Shown one piece after another: positions 16,423-24,747 of a DNA stretch of 42,454 nucleotides. Below the pieces are notes generated by a model that had not been told where the DNA came from, did no database searches, and was given only the letters and a program-made list of their open reading frames with translations. Within the stretch, counting starts at the first letter, position 1, and each line of letters opens with the position of its first letter. Made by a program: the position numbers and the translations under genes. Source of the DNA: Pseudomonadota bacterium (lineage in GTDB: Bacteria > Pseudomonadota > Gammaproteobacteria > UBA1113); assembly GCA_021782495.1 (NCBI GenBank), contig JAJXUV010000012.1:1-42454 (forward strand). Direction: 5' to 3'.

Positions 16423-17196
16423 ATGTCGAAAAAATCTGACGACGATCTTGAAAAACCCCGACCCAGCCGTGGCATCTATCTTTTGCCCAATTTATTTACA
16501 ACAGCGGCTTTATTTGCCGGGTTTTACAGTATCGTCAATGGAATGCAAGGCCATTTTCACAAAGCAGCCGTGGCGATTTTTGTAGCCATGATCATGGATG
16601 CACTCGATGGCCGCGTTGCGAGGCTCACCAACACCCAAACGGCTTTTGGCGTGGAGTTCGATAGCTTATCCGATTTGGTGTCTTTTGGTCTCGCACCTGC
16701 TTTGGTCAGTTACAGTTGGTCTTTACACGATTTAGGGAATTTTGGGTGGCTCGCTTCTTTCTGGTATGTGGCGGCGACGGCTTTACGTTTGGCGCGATTT
16801 AACACTCAAATACTCTATGTCGACAAACGTTATTTTCAAGGCTTGCCTAGTCCAGCTGCAGCAGCCGTAGTTGCCGGTGCGATAGGGTTGGGTCGATACT
16901 ATCCACAATTACCCGAAACGGTCGAAGGGATTGTGATAGGGGTATTTTTAATCGTATTAGGGGTATTGATGGTCAGCAATATCCGTTATTATAGTTTCAA
17001 AGAAAGCCCTTTTAAAGATCGCGTTCCCTTTGTCAGTATTATTGTGGTCGTATTGGCTTTTATGGCGATTGCGATAGCGCCGATGTTGGTTTTATTTTTA
17101 GGTGCGCTGCTGTTTGCGATATCCGGACCGGTTTGGACTTTAAAACTTTTGCGAGCAAAACGCGTAGAGCGGCGGCGTAGTGATTCGGGTGTCTGA
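16423..17196 (+). CDS. pssA: CDP-diacylglycerol--serine O-phosphatidyltransferase
   Basis: This is a membrane enzyme that makes phosphatidylserine from CDP-diacylglycerol and serine, the first step to phosphatidylethanolamine. The CDP-alcohol phosphotransferase signature is complete: MDALDGRVARL followed by GVEFDSLSDLVSFG, that is D-x2-D-G-x2-A-R-x8-G-x3-D-x3-D, near residues 61-85. About six to seven membrane helices follow. At 257 residues it is the Bacillus-type (subclass II) enzyme. ATG 16423 follows AAAGGA. The acyltransferase fusion starts 4 bases after its stop, so the two phospholipid genes form an operon. Confidence 0.93.
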   Translation: MSKKSDDDLEKPRPSRGIYLLPNLFTTAALFAGFYSIVNGMQGHFHKAAVAIFVAMIMDALDGRVARLTNTQTAFGVEFDSLSDLVSFGLAPALVSYSWSLHDLGNFGWLASFWYVAATALRLARFNTQILYVDKRYFQGLPSPAAAAVVAGAIGLGRYYPQLPETVEGIVIGVFLIVLGVLMVSNIRYYSFKESPFKDRVPFVSIIVVVLAFMAIAIAPMLVLFLGALLFAISGPVWTLKLLRAKRVERRRSDSGV

Positions 17197-17199
17197 GCC

Positions 17200-20100
17200 T
17201 TGAAGAAGTCTCCTTTAATATCGGTTTTTCTGAGTGTTGTCTTTCTCAATTCCTTTGTGGATTTGGGACACAAAATTGTTGTTCAAAATACCTTTTATCT
17301 CACCAGCACACCAGAGGTGTTTACGACGATGTCTGCCATCGTCAATGCGATGATTTTATTTCCCTACATCGCTTTATTTATGCCGGCGGGTTTTATTGCC
17401 GATAAGTTCAGCAAAACCAAAGTGATGCGTTATACAGCCCTTGCTGCAGTGCCTTTAACAATATTGATCACACTGTTTTATTATTTAGGCGCTTTTAAGC
17501 TCGCTTTTTTGATGACTTTGTTGTTGGGCGTACAAAGTGCTTTGAATTCACCGGCTAAGTATGGTTTTATCAAAGAACAATTTGGCAGTGAGCGTTTAAC
17601 CCAGGTTAATGGCATTGTTCAAGCCGTGGTGATCATGGCCATTATGCTGGGCAGTTTTTTATTTTCGCTCTTGTTTCAATATCGAATGCCGAATGTCAAT
17701 TGGTCTGATACCTTGATTGTCAGCAAAGCGACGGTTATTCAACAAATAGCCCCGGTGGGTTTTTTGTTGATTTTAGGCAGTAGTTTAGAAGCTTGGTTTA
17801 CTTGGCGGTTGCCTTGTTATGCAGCAGCAGATACCAACCTTCGTTTTAATTGGCGCCAGTATTGGACTTTAACCAAAGAAAAAGAATATTTAAAATTGGC
17901 TTCCTCCAATACAGCAACTTGGGCTGCAATTTTGGGGCTGGCGGCATTTTGGTCGGTGGGTCAAGTGTTACTCGCCAATTATGGGGCTTTTTTAAAAGAA
18001 CATGTTTTAAATCCCTCACCTGGTTTTGTGAATGGTACGGTGGCTTTGGGCAGTGTGGGCATATTGTTGGGTGCCATGTATGCTGGACGCGTTTCTAAGA
18101 ATTACATTGAAATGGGTTTGATTCCCTTGGGGGCGATCGGTGTTACTTTATCTTTATTGTTATTACCTTCTTTAACACACAAAATACTGATTCTTCCTGC
18201 ATTTTTAATTTTTGGGTTTTTTGGCGGTTTGTTGATTGTGCCCTTGAATGCTTTAATTCAATATAACAGTGCTGGGAAAAATTTAGGCAAGATCTTGGCC
18301 GCCAATAATTTTGTGCAAAATGTGGCGATGTTGTTTTTTCTCGTCTTAACCGCGATATTGGCCCAAGGGAAAATGAATACCTTGATGATGATGTATGGTC
18401 TATGCGCTTTGGCTTTGATCGGCTGCACTTATGCCGTAGTGCATTTGCCGCAATCTTTGGCACGGTATGTGGTGTATTCTTTGGTAGCTAAATTATATCG
18501 CTTAGAAGTGCATGGCATAAATCACATTCCGCCTCAAGGCGGTGTTTTATTGTTGGGAAATCACACCAGTTATTTAGATTGGGCCATTATCGAAATGGCC
18601 AGTCCTAGGCCCGTGCGTTTTGTCATAGAACGCGACATTTATCAAAAATGGTATTGGCACTGGTTTCTAAAAAGTTTAAATATGATCCCCATTTCCCGGG
18701 GTGCGAGTAAAGAAGCTATTGTACAAGTGGGCAAAGCAGTGGATCAAGGCGATTTGGTGGCGCTATTCCCCGAGGGATTTATTACGCGCAACGGACATTT
18801 AGGGGATTTTCAACGTGGATTTGAATGGATAGTCAAGAAACATCCTTGTACGGTCGTTCCCTTTTACCTTCATGGTTTATGGGGAACCATGACTTCTTAT
18901 GCCAAACGGCGCAGAATGAAAGCGACTCAAGGACGCTTAAAACGCGTCAGCATTGTATTTGGAGAAGCGATTACACAACCCATCAAAGCGTCGGATTTGA
19001 AAGCCAAAGTCATGGAATTAAGTTATACCGCTTGGAAGGCCTATGCAAAGCATTTACCTACTTTGCAAGACGCATGTTTAAAGCGTGCTAAATGCATGAA
19101 ATCAAAAATAGTATTGATAGAAGGTCAACAAAAAGTATCGGGTTATCAGTGGCTCACTTTAAATTGGAAGATGCAAGATGCTTTGAAAGAAGCCATCGCC
19201 GATCAAAATACCGTGGGAATTCTTTTGCCGCCTTCCTTGATGGGTGCATTAACCAACATGGCTTTGTTGTCTCTAGGCAAAGTGGTGTTGAATATAGATG
19301 AGGGTTTATCGCCAGAGGTATTCTTAAATTGTTTAAGACAAGCCAATGTGAAAACGGTGATCAGTTCTCGAAGTTATTCGAATGTATTACAAAAAACAGA
19401 ATGCTTGTCTACCGTTCAAGTGATTTGGATAGACGATATTTTCAAAGCAGACACTTCTTTTGATTTTAAATTAAAAGAATGCGTAGTCAAATGGGTCCCC
19501 ACCATCGTAGTGCAAAAATTTTTGAATCAAAAGAATTCTCCAGAAAAAACAGCGGCTTTATTTCTGAGTAAAAAAGAAAGTGTTTTACCCAGTATCATCC
19601 AATTAAGCCATCACGCTATTTTAAGCAATATTCAGCAAATGGCGTATTCTTTAAATTTGAGTGAAAAAGATAAATTATTAAATGCCTTGCCTTTGTGCGA
19701 TCCGCTGGGTTTTGTGATGGCTACATGGTTGCCTTTAATAGAAGGGATCCCTCTGGTGTGTTGTGCAGACACGAAAGATGTTTTAGGCATGGCAAAACAA
19801 ATTAACCAACACAAAATAAAAGTTTTATTGCACAGGCCCGCACAATTAGAGGAATATGTACAACATAAAAAATGTCATCCTTTGATGTTGTCTAGTGTGC
19901 GGATCTTGATTTCCGGTGGGGGAAAATTAAGTGCCAAGCTGTATCAAGCTTTTCAAGAGAAATTTCATGTCGCGATTTTAGACAGTTATGGCAGTGGAGA
20001 AAATACAGCGCTCCTGAGTTGCAATCTTCCCGACGTTTTAATACCAGGTTATTGGCATGTACAAGTCGGACAAAAAGCCGGCAGTGTGGGTATGCCCTTG

Positions 20101-20328
20101 CCCGGAACACGCATTAAAATTGTCGATTCTAAAACTTACGAACCGTTGTCCCTCGGTGAAAAAGGGTTATTGCTGATAATAGGTCCTCAATTGATGTTGG
20201 GTTATTTAGACAATCCTGAAAAAAACAACTTTATTCAGTTGAACGGAGAGACTTGGTATAACAGCGGCGAGATAGCCTATAGAGATGAAGGCGGGTTTGT
20301 TTTTCTATCTCGGGGTGATAGGATTTGA
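17200..20328 (+). CDS. LplT-PlsC-acyl-ACP synthetase fusion (Aas-like), degenerate and truncated at the 3' end
   Basis: The parts in order are: a lysophospholipid transporter-like MFS domain (about residues 1-400); a PlsC acyltransferase domain with intact NHTSYLD and FPEG motifs (about 430-610); and an acyl-adenylating domain. The known role of such fusions is to import and re-acylate lysophosphatidylethanolamine. The third domain looks non-catalytic: the phosphate-binding motif (usual TSGSxGxPKG) reads FLSKKESVLPSIIQLS, YGxTE reads YGSGEN, and TGD reads SGE. The chain ends in GGFVFLSRGDRI, where its last codons fall inside tRNA-Pro; about 90 residues, including the catalytic Lys region, are absent. 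The start is TTG 17200, just after pssA. MFS and PlsC functions are probably kept. Confidence 0.8.
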   Translation: MKKSPLISVFLSVVFLNSFVDLGHKIVVQNTFYLTSTPEVFTTMSAIVNAMILFPYIALFMPAGFIADKFSKTKVMRYTALAAVPLTILITLFYYLGAFKLAFLMTLLLGVQSALNSPAKYGFIKEQFGSERLTQVNGIVQAVVIMAIMLGSFLFSLLFQYRMPNVNWSDTLIVSKATVIQQIAPVGFLLILGSSLEAWFTWRLPCYAAADTNLRFNWRQYWTLTKEKEYLKLASSNTATWAAILGLAAFWSVGQVLLANYGAFLKEHVLNPSPGFVNGTVALGSVGILLGAMYAGRVSKNYIEMGLIPLGAIGVTLSLLLLPSLTHKILILPAFLIFGFFGGLLIVPLNALIQYNSAGKNLGKILAANNFVQNVAMLFFLVLTAILAQGKMNTLMMMYGLCALALIGCTYAVVHLPQSLARYVVYSLVAKLYRLEVHGINHIPPQGGVLLLGNHTSYLDWAIIEMASPRPVRFVIERDIYQKWYWHWFLKSLNMIPISRGASKEAIVQVGKAVDQGDLVALFPEGFITRNGHLGDFQRGFEWIVKKHPCTVVPFYLHGLWGTMTSYAKRRRMKATQGRLKRVSIVFGEAITQPIKASDLKAKVMELSYTAWKAYAKHLPTLQDACLKRAKCMKSKIVLIEGQQKVSGYQWLTLNWKMQDALKEAIADQNTVGILLPPSLMGALTNMALLSLGKVVLNIDEGLSPEVFLNCLRQANVKTVISSRSYSNVLQKTECLSTVQVIWIDDIFKADTSFDFKLKECVVKWVPTIVVQKFLNQKNSPEKTAALFLSKKESVLPSIIQLSHHAILSNIQQMAYSLNLSEKDKLLNALPLCDPLGFVMATWLPLIEGIPLVCCADTKDVLGMAKQINQHKIKVLLHRPAQLEEYVQHKKCHPLMLSSVRILISGGGKLSAKLYQAFQEKFHVAILDSYGSGENTALLSCNLPDVLIPGYWHVQVGQKAGSVGMPLPGTRIKIVDSKTYEPLSLGEKGLLLIIGPQLMLGYLDNPEKNNFIQLNGETWYNSGEIAYRDEGGFVFLSRGDRI

Positions 20329-20383
20329 ACCTACGGCCCCTGCCTCCCGAAGGCAGTGCTCTACCAAACTGAGCTACACCCCG
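20310..20383 (-). tRNA. tRNA-Pro (CGG)
   Basis: The cloverleaf reads from 20383: CGGGGTG acceptor arm, TAGCTCAGTTTGGTAGAGC D-arm, anticodon stem CTGCC/GGCAG with loop TTCGGGA (anticodon CGG), TTCAAATCC T-loop, then CACCCCG and discriminator A at 20310. CCA is not encoded, unlike tRNA-Ile, tRNA-Ala and tRNA-Met in this window. The 3' end overlaps the last codons of the Aas-like gene on the other strand. Confidence 0.93.
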
Positions 20384-20415
20384 TAAAAATATGACCGCGT
20401 GAAGTATACAGTATA

Positions 20416-21384
20416 TCAATTGCAACGCGATATCGTAAAGTCAGCCAGTGCTAGAAGGGCGTTTTTATAAGGAGAGTTTGCTACAGTCTCTAAAGCCGCA
20501 CAAGCCAATTTTACTTCCATACTCGCGCGTTGGTGCGTGTATTCGATGGCTTTGTTGCGCACTAAAGCTTCTTGAATTTCAGTTAGTAAAGTAGTGCCAC
20601 CTGCTTCGATGGCTTCGCGAATGATGGCTTTTTCCGCCTCATTTCCGACTGCTAAAGTATAAATCAAGGGTAGAGTTGGTTTGCCTTCCGCCAAATCATC
20701 GCCCACATTTTTGCCCAATTCTTGCGTATCGCCTTGATAATCTAAAGCATCGTCTATCAATTGGAAGGCTAAACCCAAATGATGGCCAAACGCGCGCATC
20801 TTTTCTTCCATTTCAGGGGATTGATGGCTGATGACCGCGGCCAATTGAGTTGCTGCTGAAAACAATTTCGCGGTTTTGGCTGAAATCACTTCAAAATAGC
20901 GCGCTTCGCTGGTGCCTGTATCGTGACAATTGACCAACTGGAGGACTTCTCCCTTGGCAATGGTGTTGGATGCAGTGGCAAGAATGGAAATAACCTTTAG
21001 ATTTTGCACTTCGGCCATCAATTGAAAGGCGCGCGAAAATAAAAAATCGCCCACCAGAACGCTCGCTTCATTGCCCCAAATGCTGTTGGCCGTACTTTGA
21101 CCACGGCGCAGTGAAGAATCATCGACGACATCGTCGTGCAATAAAGTGGCAGTGTGGATGAATTCAACGATGGCGGCCAGGAGGATGTGTGTATCTCCTT
21201 GATATTGCAGGGCTTTTGCCGTCAATAGTAATAATAAAGGCCGTATGCGTTTGCCGCCACTGGCAACAATGTGTTGGCTCAAATCGTCTATCAGCGGAAT
21301 ATCGGCTGCCAATCGAGCCAGAATCAGCTGGTTAACGCGTTCCATATCGTCTTTAACGTGGCTGCGAATAGCATTTAAAGACAT
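20416..21384 (-). CDS. ispB: Octaprenyl diphosphate synthase (long-chain polyprenyl synthase)
   Basis: This enzyme extends farnesyl diphosphate with isopentenyl diphosphate to make the side chain of ubiquinone. Both Asp-rich motifs are present: LLHDDVVDDSSLRRG near residue 84 and FQLIDDALDYQG near residue 211, along with GGKRIRPLL. I chose ATG 21384 because GGGG lies 6 bases before it, giving 322 residues (E. coli IspB has 323). Chain length cannot be read from the sequence with certainty. It is divergent from rplU, the usual arrangement in gammaproteobacteria. Confidence 0.92.
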   Translation of the reverse strand: MSLNAIRSHVKDDMERVNQLILARLAADIPLIDDLSQHIVASGGKRIRPLLLLLTAKALQYQGDTHILLAAIVEFIHTATLLHDDVVDDSSLRRGQSTANSIWGNEASVLVGDFLFSRAFQLMAEVQNLKVISILATASNTIAKGEVLQLVNCHDTGTSEARYFEVISAKTAKLFSAATQLAAVISHQSPEMEEKMRAFGHHLGLAFQLIDDALDYQGDTQELGKNVGDDLAEGKPTLPLIYTLAVGNEAEKAIIREAIEAGGTTLLTEIQEALVRNKAIEYTHQRASMEVKLACAALETVANSPYKNALLALADFTISRCN

Positions 21385-21399
21385 AGTCATCCCCTTTGT

Positions 21400-21472
21400 A
21401 TATGATATTCCGATCATACCATCTTCAAAAAATAGGAGATACCCCATTGCATCTTCGTTGAGAATATCATAT
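21400..21472. promoter_or_regulatory. Inverted repeat in the ispB/rplU divergent promoter region
   Basis: ATATGATATTC (21400-21410) and its exact reverse complement GAATATCATAT (21462-21472) are separated by 51 bases and lie between the two divergent starts. They could be operator half-sites or the mirrored -10 regions of the two promoters. Confidence 0.35.
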
Positions 21473-21514
21473 GATGAGCAGCTATTTTTAGACCTAAAAG
21501 TTTGGAGTATGAAC

Positions 21515-21826
21515 ATGTATGCGGTTATTATTACCGGTGGGAAACAATATCCCGTCACTAAAGATCAAGTGATTTCTGTAGAAAAATTGCCCACCGCTGA
21601 AGGCGAGGCTGTAGAATTTAATGAAGTATTGCTGGTCAATACGGGAGAAGAAGTCAAAGTCGGCGCACCTTTATTGAAGGGTTCTAAGGTATTGGGGACT
21701 GTCGTAGAGCACGGTCGTGGCAAGAAGATAAACATTATTAAGTTTAAACGCCGCACCACTTATCTGAAAAGACAGGGCCACAGACAAAGTTATACTAAAG
21801 TTAAAATAACCGATATACTCATCTAA
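21515..21826 (+). CDS. rplU: 50S ribosomal protein L21
   Basis: Ribosomal protein L21 binds 23S rRNA in the large subunit. The start is ATG 21515 ([14 protein letters not shown]), 7 bases after GGAG, giving the usual 103 residues. The C-terminal [23 protein letters not shown] is the conserved rRNA-binding part. It is followed after 21 bases by rpmA. Confidence 0.97.
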   Translation: MYAVIITGGKQYPVTKDQVISVEKLPTAEGEAVEFNEVLLVNTGEEVKVGAPLLKGSKVLGTVVEHGRGKKINIIKFKRRTTYLKRQGHRQSYTKVKITDILI

Positions 21827-21847
21827 TCTAATTCTGGAGACACGCAA

Positions 21848-22114
21848 ATGGCACACAAAAAAGCAGGCGGTAGTACGCGTAATGGCCGCGATTCTAAACC
21901 TAAGTATCTAGGGCTTAAAAAATCAGGTGGTCAATCTGTCGTGGCAGGCAATATTTTAATTCGTCAGCGTGGTACCAAATACCATGCGGGTTGGAATGTC
22001 GGTGTGGGTAAGGATTATACCTTGTACGCTTTAGTTGCTGGCAAAGTGAAATTCGAAAAACGCGGTTTGTTGCAACGTCAGTATGTGAATGTGATTCCTG
22101 CGGAAGAAGCTTAG
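21848..22114 (+). CDS. rpmA: 50S ribosomal protein L27
   Basis: Ribosomal protein L27 has its flexible N terminus near the peptidyl transferase centre. The sequence [16 protein letters not shown] is the unprocessed gammaproteobacterial form, with no Firmicutes-type N-terminal extension. It has 88 residues. The TAG stop is followed by TCGCTGTTTACAATTC, which resembles the end of the palindromic element at 2147-2259. Confidence 0.97.
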   Translation: MAHKKAGGSTRNGRDSKPKYLGLKKSGGQSVVAGNILIRQRGTKYHAGWNVGVGKDYTLYALVAGKVKFEKRGLLQRQYVNVIPAEEA

Positions 22115-22129
22115 TCGCTGTTTACAATT

Positions 22130-22678
22130 CTATCTCAAATAATAATCACAACTGGTAAGATGATCGTTTACCATCCCAGTTGCTTGCATGAAAGCGTATA
22201 CCGTCGCAGGTCCAACAAATTTAAACCCAGCCTTTTTCAAGTTCTGGGTTAATTTTTCCGCGGTGGGTGTGTAAGCAGGAATGTCTTCTATTTTTTCCCA
22301 AGCATTACGTTGTGGTTTACCCCCAACGTGTTGCCACAACCACTCAGCAAAAGAACCTTTTTCTTTCAATGCTAAATAAGCGCGCGCATTGGCAATCGTC
22401 GCGATGATTTTAGCGCGATTGCGAATAATGTCGGAATTGGTTAACAATGCGTTTAACCGTTGATCGTCATAAACAGCAATTTTTTGCGCATCAAAATTGT
22501 CAAAGGCTAATCTAAAGGCTTCTCGCTTATATAAAATGGTCCGCCAACTTAAACCCGCCTGAAAGGTTTCCAAAATTAAAAATTCAAAAAGCTTGTGTTC
22601 ATCGTACAAAGGGCGACCCCATTCTTCGTCGTGATAACGAAGGTATAAAGGATCAGTACCGCACCAAGGGCAACGCAT
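22130..22678 (-). CDS. tag: DNA-3-methyladenine glycosylase I
   Basis: This enzyme removes 3-methyladenine from alkylated DNA in base-excision repair. The helix-hairpin-helix superfamily Tag signature is present: RCPWCGTDPLYLRYHDEEWG at the N terminus, QAGLSW near residue 40, and GFKFVGPATVYAFMQATGMVNDHLTSC at the end. Zinc ligands are expected in the N-terminal Cys/His and the C-terminal His and Cys, and all are present. ATG 22678 follows AAGGAGATCAC. It lies 27 bases downstream of tRNA-Met on the same strand and may be read through from the tRNA promoter. Confidence 0.95.
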   Translation of the reverse strand: MRCPWCGTDPLYLRYHDEEWGRPLYDEHKLFEFLILETFQAGLSWRTILYKREAFRLAFDNFDAQKIAVYDDQRLNALLTNSDIIRNRAKIIATIANARAYLALKEKGSFAEWLWQHVGGKPQRNAWEKIEDIPAYTPTAEKLTQNLKKAGFKFVGPATVYAFMQATGMVNDHLTSCDYYLR

Positions 22679-22705
22679 CGTGATCTCCTTGAGGGAAATA
22701 TAGAA

Positions 22706-22782
22706 TGGTGGCTATGGGTGGACTCGAACCACCGACCTCAGCATTATGAGTGCCGCGCTCTAACCGGCTGAGCTACATAGCC
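22706..22782 (-). tRNA. tRNA-Met (CAU), elongator type
   Basis: Read from 22782: GGCTATG acceptor, TAGCTCAGCCGGTTAGAGC D-arm, anticodon loop CTCATAA (CAU), GGTTCGAGTCC T-arm, CATAGCC, A and an encoded CCA. The paired first base and overall likeness to E. coli metT favour elongator Met over initiator. A tRNA-Ile2 with lysidine cannot be fully excluded. Confidence 0.92.
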
Positions 22783-22795
22783 ATAAAGAGGGGGT

Positions 22796-22824
22796 ATTTT
22801 TGCGGATTTTGAAGGATTTGTCAA
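22796..22824 (-). promoter_or_regulatory. Candidate promoter of tRNA-Met
   Basis: TTGACA (22824-22819) is followed after 17 bases by AAAAAT (22801-22796) and then a C-rich stretch, as expected of a stringently controlled discriminator. The tRNA begins 14 bases further on. The -10 match is weak. Confidence 0.45.
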
Positions 22825-23009
22825 CTTCTCTTACTCTTCTGTCAGGGTAAATGCATCTAAATTTTAAACAAATTTAGCATAAACACCCCTTTTTTGTTTG
22901 TTTAATATACAGCACTGCTGCTTTCAAGCTATTTCTGGGGAAAAGTAATAGTTTAAATCAGCTGTATATCTTAAGTCTTTAAAAGAACAAGTGAAATAAA
23001 GGGGTTTTA

Positions 23010-23264
23010 CTATCTTATCCCAATCGCCAGGTAAATAGAGATAATTTAACCGAGCCGCGACCGTGAGGGAGCGGTGGTTCGAAGTAAGGAGTTAGGGTTA
23101 CGAGAAGCGGGTGATAGGCTTTTCACTTTTTTAAGATCCCTATCCTGACTCCGATAAAAAACCTTCCAAAATATCGAAGCTAAGGGTGATTTCTTACTTC
23201 GAACCACCGCTCCCTCACGGTCGCGGCTCGGTTAGAAACGGCCCGGCGATTGTGACAAGATACG
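23010..23264. repeat. Palindromic repeat element, family 2, copy 2
   Basis: The inner arms 23047-23088 and 23193-23234 are perfect reverse complements over 42 bases, starting TAACCGAGCCGCGACCG. Outer arms (23010-23046 and 23235-23264) pair imperfectly through TATCTTATCCCAATCGCC and GGCGATTGTGACAAGATA. About 100 bases lie between the arms and show no gene. Together with the tRNA promoter this accounts for much of the gene-free stretch 22783-23496; I see nothing else coding there. Confidence 0.85.
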
Positions 23265-23496
23265 GATTTTATGTGCTTTTTATTAGCAAAAAACCCATTC
23301 TTGTACAAATTTAGATGCGTTTATCCTGCGCTTCTGTCAGTGCTCTTCTCTCAATACTTGAGTGACCCATTACCGAAATTGAGTAGGCAGACACAGTTGA
23401 TTCTATAGTCCACAGAAATAATCGCATATAAATTTTTATATTATTATTATAATTAATCGATTGGTTTGTAGTTGCCCGCAATTTCTACTATTTTTT

Positions 23497-24042
23497 CTAA
23501 GACAGCTTTTTTGGTAAATGGACAACTGTTTCGAAACATTCATCTAGCTTTGCATCAGCTTTTTTCTTACGTCTTAAAAATCCCCAAGTACATAAACCAG
23601 CTAGTATTAAACTACCTCCCGCTCCAGCGCCGCTTTCGGCGGCAACGCGGTGCGCTGTTATCCTAGAGCCAGTAGTTGTCGCCGCGTGCGCTATCGCCGG
23701 GCCGGCAACCACAGCAGTACCGGTGATTGCATGCCATGCTATTGCAGCACCAGTAGCCATTGCAACTGCTGCAGGAGCTATTCCAAAAGTAGCAGCAGTA
23801 AGACCCATGCCTAATCCCAAGATACAGGCAGTGATGAGCACTGTGCATCCTACATTGTACATTGTAGGATGGCTTGTTCGAAAAGTGTTAATAGCTCTAA
23901 GGCAAAAATTTGCATCGAGGTTGCCCTGTGAGTTTTCTGAGGTATTACTATCCTGCCCCTCATCCTCGCTGTCAGTTAAGAAGTCTACTACGGATGTTAT
24001 TACTCCTCTGCTAGGGTTGGACATACTCTTCGATCTCGTCAT
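23497..24042 (-). CDS. Hypothetical membrane protein, 181 aa
   Basis: I do not recognise this gene. The N-terminal 50 residues are polar and acidic (DSEDEGQDSNTSENSQGN). The middle holds one or two long Ala/Gly/Thr-rich hydrophobic segments (VLITACILGLGMGLTAATFGIAPAAVAMATGAA) and a third near the end (GSLILAGLCTWGFL), followed by a basic tail RRKKKADAK. ATG 24042 follows GGGAGAT at good spacing. It is an isolated gene in an intergenic patch next to a palindromic element. The architecture (polar N terminus, hydrophobic hairpin) would suit a secreted effector that enters host membranes, but that is speculation. Confidence 0.6.
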   Translation of the reverse strand: MTRSKSMSNPSRGVITSVVDFLTDSEDEGQDSNTSENSQGNLDANFCLRAINTFRTSHPTMYNVGCTVLITACILGLGMGLTAATFGIAPAAVAMATGAAIAWHAITGTAVVAGPAIAHAATTTGSRITAHRVAAESGAGAGGSLILAGLCTWGFLRRKKKADAKLDECFETVVHLPKKLS

Positions 24043-24219
24043 TTTTATCTCCCATTATGAATTACTATTAGCAATAAAATTTCTTTTGATGTGAAAAATT
24101 ATACCACTAAAACCTTAAGAGAATATTAGGGGGTATTGTAATAAAAAAATATAGGATTCACTGTGATTCTTGTGCTTTATCCACACCATATTGATTATAT
24201 TTTGATCAATTTATTCCCC

Positions 24220-24248
24220 TTGTTTTTCGAAATGAAGCCATGTAAAAT
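24220..24248 (+). promoter_or_regulatory. Candidate promoter of rpsF operon
   Basis: TTGTTT at 24220-24225 and TAAAAT at 24243-24248 have 17-base spacing. The predicted leader is about 110 bases and contains the structured element below. The rest of the 24043-24365 gap shows nothing coding. Confidence 0.5.
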
Positions 24249-24295
24249 ATGGCACTTTCGTTGATAAGGCTGTTGTTTCAGCGAAAAAAATCCTT

Positions 24296-24341
24296 GCCTT
24301 AAACCACCGGGTTTTTAAGGCTGTTAGCCCCACTAAGGGGC
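24296..24341 (+). promoter_or_regulatory. rpsF leader structure, candidate S6:S18 autoregulatory motif
   Basis: GCCTTAAA (24296-24303) pairs with TTTAAGGC (24314-24321) around a loop containing ACCGG. A second hairpin GCCCC-ACTAA-GGGGC lies at 24327-24341, close to the rpsF start. rpsF leaders in many bacteria carry an rRNA-like motif with a CCG that binds the S6:S18 complex to repress the operon. Position and CCG content fit; the exact match is not proven. Confidence 0.5.
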
Positions 24342-24365
24342 ATGCAACCATAAGGGGAATATTTT

Positions 24366-24737
24366 ATGCGACATTATGAAATTGTTTTTTTAGTTAATCC
24401 TAACCAGAGTGAACAAGTGCCTGGCATGATCGAACGTTACACCGGTATCGTGAAACGCGATGGCGGCGTGGTACATCGATTGGAAGATTGGGGGCGCCGT
24501 CAATTGGCCTACCAAATCAATAAAGTTCACAAAGCACATTATGTGATGATGAATGTGGAATGCACCGAAGCAGCTTTGGAAGAATTAAACCATACTTTCC
24601 GGTTTAACGATGCCATTTTACGCAATCTGATTATTCGTAAAGACAAAGCGATCACAGAACCCTCAGTGATGATGGGCGGTGAGCCACACACGCGGGAACC
24701 TTTACCCGTAGAGCCTGAACTTGCTGACAATGAATAG
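24366..24737 (+). CDS. rpsF: 30S ribosomal protein S6
   Basis: Ribosomal protein S6 binds S18 and 16S rRNA in the small-subunit platform. [25 protein letters not shown] is the typical start, and [22 protein letters not shown] is the core. It has 123 residues with an acidic C-terminal tail, as in gammaproteobacteria, where the tail is a target of RimK glutamylation. AAGGGGAA precedes the ATG. It is the first gene of rpsF-rpsR-rplI. Confidence 0.96.
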   Translation: MRHYEIVFLVNPNQSEQVPGMIERYTGIVKRDGGVVHRLEDWGRRQLAYQINKVHKAHYVMMNVECTEAALEELNHTFRFNDAILRNLIIRKDKAITEPSVMMGGEPHTREPLPVEPELADNE

Positions 24738-24747
24738 GAGAGATACC

